Positions 58,558 to 64,000 of a stretch of DNA of 64,000 nucleotides are shown here, piece after piece. The DNA comes from Halomonas sp. PR-M31 (GTDB taxonomy: Bacteria; Pseudomonadota; Gammaproteobacteria; Pseudomonadales; Halomonadaceae): contig NZ_JIBT01000016.1 in NCBI RefSeq assembly GCF_001039575.1, positions 30,561 through 94,560 of the forward strand, read 5' to 3'. A program made the translations under genes and the position numbers. How positions within the stretch are numbered: position 1 is the first letter of the stretch; every line of letters starts with the position of its first letter. The notes beneath the pieces are model-generated. The model made no database searches. It was not told where the DNA came from and saw only the letters and a list, made by a program, of their open reading frames with translations.

Positions 58558-59330
58558 ATGGGACTGGCCAAACGCATCATTCCCTGCCTGGACGTCGATG
58601 CCGGGCGGGTGGTCAAGGGGGTCAACTTCGTCGGCATCCGGGATGCGGGCGATCCGGTGGAGGTTGCCAAACGCTACAATCAGCAGGGCGCCGATGAAAT
58701 CACCTTTCTTGATATCACCGCCAGTCACGAGGACCGCGCCACCACGGTAGAAATGGTCAGTCATATTGCCGGCGAGGTGTTCATTCCCTTGACCGTCGCG
58801 GCGGCATTCGCACCTGCGACGACATCCGCACCATGCTAAACGCCGGGGCGGACAAGGTCTCGATTAACACCGCCGCCGTGACCAATCCTGATTTTGTACG
58901 TGAAGCGGCGGAACGTTTTGGCAATCAGTGCATCGTAGTGGCTATCGATGCCAAACGCGTATCCGCGGAAGATGAAACGCCTCGTTGGGAAATATTCACT
59001 CATGGCGGACGCAGGCCCACCGGGCTGGATGCGGTGGAGTGGGCGCGCAAGATGGTGGATATGGGTGCCGGCGAACTTCTATTGACCAGCATGGACCGGG
59101 ATGGCACTCGGGTTGGCTTCGATCTAGCATTGACCCGGGCGATTGTTGAGGCGGTACCGGTACCAGTGATCGCCTCCGGGGGCGTAGGCAATCTCGATCA
59201 TTTGGTAGAGGGCATTACTAAAGGGGGCGCCGACGCGGTGCTGGCCGCCAGCATTTTCCACTTCGGCGAATACAGTATTCCTCACGCCAAGCGCTACTTA
59301 GCCGAACACGGTATCGAAATGCGTTTATGA
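58558..59330 (+). pseudogene. hisF: Imidazole glycerol phosphate synthase cyclase subunit, split by a frameshift
   Basis: Makes IGP and AICAR from PRFAR and ammonia, with HisH. The first part (58558-58839) has the catalytic Asp in [12 protein letters not shown] and runs to EVFIPLTV, then slips to [13 protein letters not shown]. The second part (58833-59330) resumes at [16 protein letters not shown] and contains the second catalytic Asp in TSMDRDGT. Adding one G in the gtcgcggcgg context near 58796-58802 restores [21 protein letters not shown] break here would make the cell a histidine auxotroph, so a sequencing error is likely. Full length about 257 residues. Confidence 0.92.
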
Positions 59331-59337
59331 GGGTTGT

Positions 59338-59832
59338 ATGCACAAGGCCGCTACACTGACTCTAACCGTGCTGTTGACAGCTGTCAGCTCTGCTCACGCC
59401 GAAACGGCCTCGTCCTTTTGGCGCTATGATCACGGCCTGGTGCAAACCAGCCTCTTTACTGAGCATTTCCGCTCGGACTCGGACTACGACGAGCAGCAAA
59501 ATCTGATCGGCATCGAGCTGCACAACCCCCAGCGCTGGTTCGCCGGCACCGCCTGGTTCAAGAACTCCTTTGATCAGCCCACTTGGTATTTCTATGCCGG
59601 GCGTGAAATTCCGCTATGGCAGCTCAGCCATGACGTCAATGTCCGCGCCAAACTCACCGCCGGCCTACTGCGCGGCTACGATGGTGATAAACGCGACAAC
59701 ATTCCTCTCAATCATCTGGGCATCGCGCCGGCCATACTGCCGACCATAGGATTAAGCTGGAAACGCCTGGAGGGAGATTTGATCGTCTTCGGAACTGCCG
59801 GAATGATGTTTACTGGTGGCATAAGTTTTTAG
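59338..59832 (+). CDS. Exported outer-membrane-like hypothetical protein
   Basis: A 164-residue protein with a signal peptide (ATLTLTVLLTAVSSAHAE). The rest has alternating beta strands rich in aromatic residues, with a terminal phenylalanine (TGGISF), as in small outer-membrane barrels. Similar proteins in pseudomonads carry a misleading sn-glycerol-3-phosphate transporter label. Function unknown. Confidence 0.7.
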   Translation: MHKAATLTLTVLLTAVSSAHAETASSFWRYDHGLVQTSLFTEHFRSDSDYDEQQNLIGIELHNPQRWFAGTAWFKNSFDQPTWYFYAGREIPLWQLSHDVNVRAKLTAGLLRGYDGDKRDNIPLNHLGIAPAILPTIGLSWKRLEGDLIVFGTAGMMFTGGISF

Positions 59833-59849
59833 CTAGACGTTTCAGGAAA

Positions 59850-60449
59850 TCATTCCAGGCCCAAACCCAAATTACTGACACCTTCATTATGCCCTTGGCG
59901 GCGTAGAGACTTGAGCGCCTCACGATCCAGCGTTGTCTCCGCGTGCTCCAACACCATTGCCTGAAAGTCATGTTCTTCATCCATCAATGGATGATCCCGC
60001 AGCCGGGCAGCATTGCGCTCGGCGTCGTCGTCGTCACTGCCTTCGGTCATTTCGATAAAGGCCTGCACACCGTTACGGGACACCTGGCTGACTTCCAAGG
60101 GCGCCTCCGGGGCGTCGCCCTGCAGAGCATCAAGTATCGCCGACAGCGCCACGACGGCCTCCGTGGCTCGGCGGGCGCCGAAACTGTCATCATCGTCCGG
60201 CGGCTCGAATCCCGCTAGCTTCTCCGCCTGACGGGCAAAATCGATGCGTGCGTCCCGCACCTGCAACGCTTCCCACACTAGATCCAGAATGACCCGCAGC
60301 CCCTGCACGTCACCCTGCCCCGTCATCTGAACATAGAGCGCGTAGTTAGGCAGCAGCCGTTCACAGAGGGCGGCCATGAACGCCAACTGCTGACGCCGAT
60401 TCAGCTGGCGCAGTCGTGTCTTGAAACCTAAAGGGGATACTTGACTCAT
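59850..60449 (-). CDS. YjaG/DUF416 family protein
   Basis: A 199-residue soluble helical protein. It begins SQVSPLGFKTRLRQLNRRQQLAFMAALCERLLPNYALY, the DUF416 start, and continues with VILDLVWEAL and DDDDSFGARRATEAVVALSAILDAL. Family function is unknown. Confidence 0.9.
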   Translation of the reverse strand: MSQVSPLGFKTRLRQLNRRQQLAFMAALCERLLPNYALYVQMTGQGDVQGLRVILDLVWEALQVRDARIDFARQAEKLAGFEPPDDDDSFGARRATEAVVALSAILDALQGDAPEAPLEVSQVSRNGVQAFIEMTEGSDDDDAERNAARLRDHPLMDEEHDFQAMVLEHAETTLDREALKSLRRQGHNEGVSNLGLGLE

Positions 60450-60486
60450 GGGCTCCTTCGCTCATCGGGTGTTACTTCAGCTTTCT

Positions 60487-60780
60487 TCATGGCCACAGCA
60501 GTTCAGAATTGATACAGCCCTTGGCATCGAAGACAACACCCTCGGCGCGCAGCTTCTCCCGCTGGCGCACGGCGCCGCCATGTTCGGTGACCTTAAGCCC
60601 CGCATTGATCACCCGATGCCAGGGCAACTCATGGCCGCTGGGCAGGTGGCCCATGGCACTGCCGACCGCACGGGCCGTTGCACCATCGGTCATTTTGGCG
60701 ATACGCCCATAGGTAGTCACTCGCCCGGGGGGAATCTGCGCGACGATGGTATAGATCTGCTCGCGCAGCTCGCTTCTCAT
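60487..60780 (-). CDS. Alkyltransferase-like (ATL) protein, MGMT family
   Basis: A 97-residue DNA-binding protein. The MGMT-type active site PCHR is replaced by PWHRVI, so it cannot transfer alkyl groups and should instead flag O6-alkylguanine for nucleotide-excision repair, as ATL proteins do. The HTH core is IPPGRVTTYGRIAKMTDGATARAVGSAMGHLP. ATG at 60780 is preferred over the in-frame GTG 18 bases upstream. Confidence 0.9.
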   Translation of the reverse strand: MRSELREQIYTIVAQIPPGRVTTYGRIAKMTDGATARAVGSAMGHLPSGHELPWHRVINAGLKVTEHGGAVRQREKLRAEGVVFDAKGCINSELLWP

Positions 60781-60879
60781 TGTCTCTCGATCCTGCACTG
60801 TTTGAGTTCGAACTGGAATTCTCGCCTTTCTGAATCTCCAAGGAAAGACCGGCCACAGCGACGATTGAGAACAGAGCGT

Positions 60880-62046
60880 CTAGAAACGATAGCGCACCAT
60901 GCCTTGAAAACGCAGAGCGTCGCCGTCGCGCCCATCCGCTACTTTACGAGTCTGGTAGCTGGTTTCCAGGCCGTAATCGATATTCTTGACCGGGGTCCAG
61001 ATATAGTTCAAATAGACGTTCTCGAAACGCTTGTTGGCGGCGTCGACGTTGGGTAGATCGGTTTTCTTGAGATCGTCGAGATCCGCATTGGTGATCGAGT
61101 AGGCAAGATGCGCCTCCCCCGGGCCGATTGCGACACTGGTGCCCAGAATACCACCGGTGGCCTTGATGGTTTCGACCTTGTCACCATCGTAGTAGGCAGG
61201 GGCACTCGGGTTACCCTGCATGTATTCCCCGATGCCATCGCCGTGGGAGAGTTCGGCACGCAGCGTCACTCGCTCTCCGAGCGCATATTTCGCGGCCAGG
61301 TTCAAACCCCAACCAACGGCGCTGTCGTCGTTGGCGCCGCCATCGTCGACTTCCAGCTGACGCACCATGCCCGATACAGCATAGGAAAAACCGTTCCAGG
61401 CATTCTGGTAACGCAAGGTCAAATCCGGTAGCCCTTCCTTGTAATCGCTGCTGGTTTGATAGCCACCGCTGTTTGCATTGAAGCCTACCGCAACCTCGTC
61501 GGTGTAATATTCCGGATCCGGTGTTTCCAGCGCCACGTGCCAGTTGTTCCAGCTATAGCGTAGCTGTGCCTTGCGGCCCACCTTGCTCTGACCCGGTGCC
61601 GGTCGCACGTTGATGATTTTGGGGCCGGTCTCCACGGTACCGAAGTTGGTCCAGGTCTTGCCCGCCAGTATGTTGTTCCATTCGCCGTAGAAATGGCGTA
61701 GCCGCGCATCGCCACCGCCTTCATCGAACCAGTCGATTTCCATGCGGGTCTTCAGCGTGCTGCCCTGTACCGGTGTCGCCGTCGTGAAGCCAAGACGGCT
61801 ATGATAGGCATGGATGGTGGTATGCCCATCTGAACCTTTCTGGTCGTCCAATCGAATAGCGCGATTATTGCCCGCATTACCCAAATCCGCGTCGGCATCG
61901 TAAATCATGTTCAACTTGGCGAAGCCGTAGAGGGTAACCTTGGTGTTTTCGACGTCGAAATCGATGGCTTGAGCGCTTGCGGCCAGCAGTAAGCAGGAGA
62001 CACTGGCAAAAAAGATTAGCGGTGGGCGGTAAGCGAAATTGGACAT
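60880..62046 (-). CDS. DcaP-like outer-membrane porin
   Basis: A 388-residue trimeric-porin-type protein with a signal peptide ending at ASAQA. The mature start IDFDVENTKVTLYGFAKLNMIYD and the terminal phenylalanine (MVRYRF) fit the DcaP/DcaP-like family, which takes up small dicarboxylates. Strands alternate with short turns throughout. It is divergent from the amidotransferase-like gene. Confidence 0.88.
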   Translation of the reverse strand: MSNFAYRPPLIFFASVSCLLLAASAQAIDFDVENTKVTLYGFAKLNMIYDADADLGNAGNNRAIRLDDQKGSDGHTTIHAYHSRLGFTTATPVQGSTLKTRMEIDWFDEGGGDARLRHFYGEWNNILAGKTWTNFGTVETGPKIINVRPAPGQSKVGRKAQLRYSWNNWHVALETPDPEYYTDEVAVGFNANSGGYQTSSDYKEGLPDLTLRYQNAWNGFSYAVSGMVRQLEVDDGGANDDSAVGWGLNLAAKYALGERVTLRAELSHGDGIGEYMQGNPSAPAYYDGDKVETIKATGGILGTSVAIGPGEAHLAYSITNADLDDLKKTDLPNVDAANKRFENVYLNYIWTPVKNIDYGLETSYQTRKVADGRDGDALRFQGMVRYRF

Positions 62047-62285
62047 GGAAAAGGCCTTGTATGCTTATGAGTAGAGCAGGCTGGACGCAGCCGTGTTGCC
62101 AAGCGACGCTGCGTTTAGCAAGCAAATAGTAAGCGACGCATGCCCAGCTTCACTTGACAAAAATCAACAATGGCCGGCGCTATCTTCGTTTTCGTCCACT
62201 CGATGGTGAAAAGCAGCGTACCGATCTTCGCTTGAGCCAATACTGGCTAGACAGGAACAGACGCTTTATCCATCATGAGCTCATC

Positions 62286-62975
62286 ATGCATATCTATTTT
62301 CTCCAGCACGCCGCCTACGACGGCCCCGCACGACTGGCCGACTGGCTCGTCGGCATGGGGCATAGCCATAACATCAGTCATCTTTATGCTGACGAAGCAC
62401 CGCCCCGACTCGAGGATTGCGACGGGCTAATCGTGCTTGATGGCCCCCAGGATCTCGATGATGAGGAGCGCTTTCCTTGGCTCAAGCGAGAAAAAAAGCT
62501 GATCACTCGCGCCTTGAAGAGTGGCAAGCCGGTGCTGGGCATTGGTCTGGGTGCGCAGCTAATCGCCGCAGGACTAGGCGCTATCGTCTCTCGAGGCACC
62601 TACGCCGAGATAGGCTGGCATCCGGTCACGCTGGCGCCAGAAAGCCCTTTTGATTTACCCGAGCAGTTCGAGGCTTTTCACTGGCATCGCGATATCTTCG
62701 GCCTGCCCGAGGATGCGCTACCGCTAGGCGCAAGCTCGGCAAGCCCAGTACAAGGTTTTGTCTGGGATCAAGGCAGAGTGGTCGGGCTTCAGTGTCGTCT
62801 GGAGGTCACTCATGCCAGCGTGGAAGCGCTACTGGCACACATGCCTGAAGCATTCGAAGCAGAGGGGTCCTTCGTGCAGAGCCGGGAAGAAATATTTGCC
62901 GATTCTAGGCGGTTTGATCGTCTTGCCGCATTACTCGATCGGGTATTGCTGCGCTGGGTAACAAGCACCGCGTAG
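62286..62975 (+). CDS. Class I glutamine amidotransferase-like protein lacking the catalytic Cys
   Basis: A 229-residue GATase1-fold protein. It begins MHIYFLQHAAYDGPARLADWL and keeps GLIVLDGPQDL, then KPVLGIGLGAQLIAAGLGA where the active-site cysteine of LGICLGAQ is glycine (G87). The histidine in FHWHRDIF is retained. Without the nucleophile it should not be a functional glutaminase, unless the base (TGT to GGT) is an error. It could be a binding pseudoenzyme. The ATG has only a weak ribosome site. Confidence 0.8.
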   Translation: MHIYFLQHAAYDGPARLADWLVGMGHSHNISHLYADEAPPRLEDCDGLIVLDGPQDLDDEERFPWLKREKKLITRALKSGKPVLGIGLGAQLIAAGLGAIVSRGTYAEIGWHPVTLAPESPFDLPEQFEAFHWHRDIFGLPEDALPLGASSASPVQGFVWDQGRVVGLQCRLEVTHASVEALLAHMPEAFEAEGSFVQSREEIFADSRRFDRLAALLDRVLLRWVTSTA

Positions 62976-62987
62976 CGCCCGCTTGTA

Positions 62988-64000
62988 TTACTGGTGATCT
63001 TGCCAATCCCTTGCAAACGACAAGCAGCTTTCCCAGTCGCCAACATGCAGATAGGTGCGAGCATGTTTTTCAAGCTGATGTCGATACAGCGGGTCGTAGT
63101 ACTCGGTCAGCAGCGGCGCAAGCCAAGCTTCATGGGCCTGGGTATTGCCTTGCTCATGCTCGCGAAAGGCCAACTGCTGTAGTCGTGACAACCGCGCCAG
63201 ACGGGCGCTACCTAGACGCTTTTTGAGGCGACCAAGGGCATTACTCAGCTGTTTACGCATTAGCGCCCAGCCCAGCCATTCACCGTACTGGCGGCGATAG
63301 ATCATCCACAGATCCTCGATATAGTCCTTGTGGATCCGCGACAGCCGCCAGTCCAACGGCATCTCCACCCGTATTCGAGGTGCCTGCTCCATTGCCTGCC
63401 AGAACGTCAGTGGAATATTGGCGACTCCGATATGCCGCGACTCATCCTCCAGCACACAGCCACCTGAAACCTCCATGAGTTGATGTGCTAATGCATGCTC
63501 GAAATCGATTTGCGAAGGTGCCGGAAGCGGATGGCGGCCAAAAGCCGATCCTTTGTGTCGCGCACAGCCTTCCAGGTCGACGCCGCTTTCCAGACGCTGT
63601 ATCAGCTCGGTCTTGGCACAGCCGGTCAGGCCACCAACGATAAGCATGGGCTTTTCCGCAGCCGCATCGATACGCTCGCACAGTGCCCTACGCATGGCCT
63701 TCCAACCGCCGCGAATACGGGGCAACTCAATGCCTTCTTTAAGCAGCCATTGCTGAGCGATCTTTGAACGCAGTCCGCCGCGAAAGCAGTAGATTGCCGC
63801 GCCTGGTTGCTTTTCGATGGCGCGCTGCCAAGCCGTTACTCGGGACGCCTTGAGACCGCCAGTCACCAGACGATTGCCAAGCTCGATGGCCGCCTGCTGG
63901 CCATGATGCTTGTAACAGATACCGACCAGGTGGCGCTCCTCGTCATCCATCAGCGGCAGATTGAGGGCACCGGGTAGACTGCCCTCGGCAAATTCCACCG
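62988..64000 (-). CDS. selU: tRNA 2-selenouridine synthase (N-terminus cut by window edge)
   Basis: Replaces sulfur by selenium in 2-thiouridine at the wobble position of tRNAs (SelU/MnmH/YbbB). The rhodanese domain keeps the catalytic Cys in IYCFRGGLRSK, and a P-loop follows in IVGGLTGCAKTELIQRL. The chain reads to its normal C-terminus. The GTG at 63998 is internal; the true start lies beyond the right edge. Confidence 0.93.
   Translation of the reverse strand, partial: VEFAEGSLPGALNLPLMDDEERHLVGICYKHHGQQAAIELGNRLVTGGLKASRVTAWQRAIEKQPGAAIYCFRGGLRSKIAQQWLLKEGIELPRIRGGWKAMRRALCERIDAAAEKPMLIVGGLTGCAKTELIQRLESGVDLEGCARHKGSAFGRHPLPAPSQIDFEHALAHQLMEVSGGCVLEDESRHIGVANIPLTFWQAMEQAPRIRVEMPLDWRLSRIHKDYIEDLWMIYRRQYGEWLGWALMRKQLSNALGRLKKRLGSARLARLSRLQQLAFREHEQGNTQAHEAWLAPLLTEYYDPLYRHQLEKHARTYLHVGDWESCLSFARDWQDHQ

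Overview
The window reads as a chromosomal segment of a moderately halophilic gammaproteobacterium, most likely Halomonas or a close relative in Halomonadaceae. The clues are the moderately high G+C coding style, a TRAP transporter with its own regulator, an alpha-glucosidase/LacI/maltoporin sugar locus, a DcaP-like porin and the core gene content (polA, thrB, speA, mutY, yggX, hisBHAF, mnmH). No species call is possible from sequence reading alone.

Layout: 1-4.5 kb, alpha-glucosidase (5' cut by the window edge), LacI-type regulator and a maltoporin-like porin with a LacI-type operator. 4.5-9.1 kb, a TRAP transporter (large and small permease, binding protein) and a PAS/AAA+/HTH activator. 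9.2-10.3 kb, a Ca2+/Na+ antiporter. 10.5-16.0 kb is accessory: an AT-rich AIPR-type abortive-infection protein, a decayed second copy of the polA 3' end, two toxin-antitoxin pairs, a dehalogenase, a TRIC-like channel and a cupin. 16.1-31 kb is mostly core: polA, thrB-speA, a FAH-family hydrolase, a chemoreceptor with a textbook FliA promoter, a lipoprotein/RND efflux pair behind a palindromic operator, a retropepsin-like protein and a Crp/Fnr regulator.

31.05-46.57 kb is a 15.5-kb integrated island in a tRNA-Thr(CGT) gene. It is bounded by a 51-bp duplication of the tRNA 3' end, with paired 25-bp arm-like repeats just inside each end. Its left half carries integrase, AlpA-like HTH, primase zinc-finger protein, P-loop ATPase and a terminase-small-subunit-like HTH protein, the gene set of a phage satellite. 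Its right half carries an ADP-ribosylglycohydrolase and a type I restriction-modification operon with an Abi_C-type gene between hsdS and hsdR. Remnants of two HEXXH zincin fragments and of an older HsdR show repeated gene turnover.

46.6-64 kb returns to the chromosome: acetyltransferase, alcohol dehydrogenase, permease, universal stress protein, two small ORFs, a tRNA-Thr/Gln/Phe cluster, yggX-mutY, asmA-panZ-like, hisBHAF, a DcaP-like porin, a class I amidotransferase-like protein without its catalytic cysteine, and mnmH/selU cut by the right edge.

A caution for any reader: four conserved genes (lamB-like porin, TRAP regulator, speA, hisF) are each broken by what looks like one missing base. 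The uniform pattern, including an essential biosynthetic gene, points to assembly or sequencing indels more than to biology.
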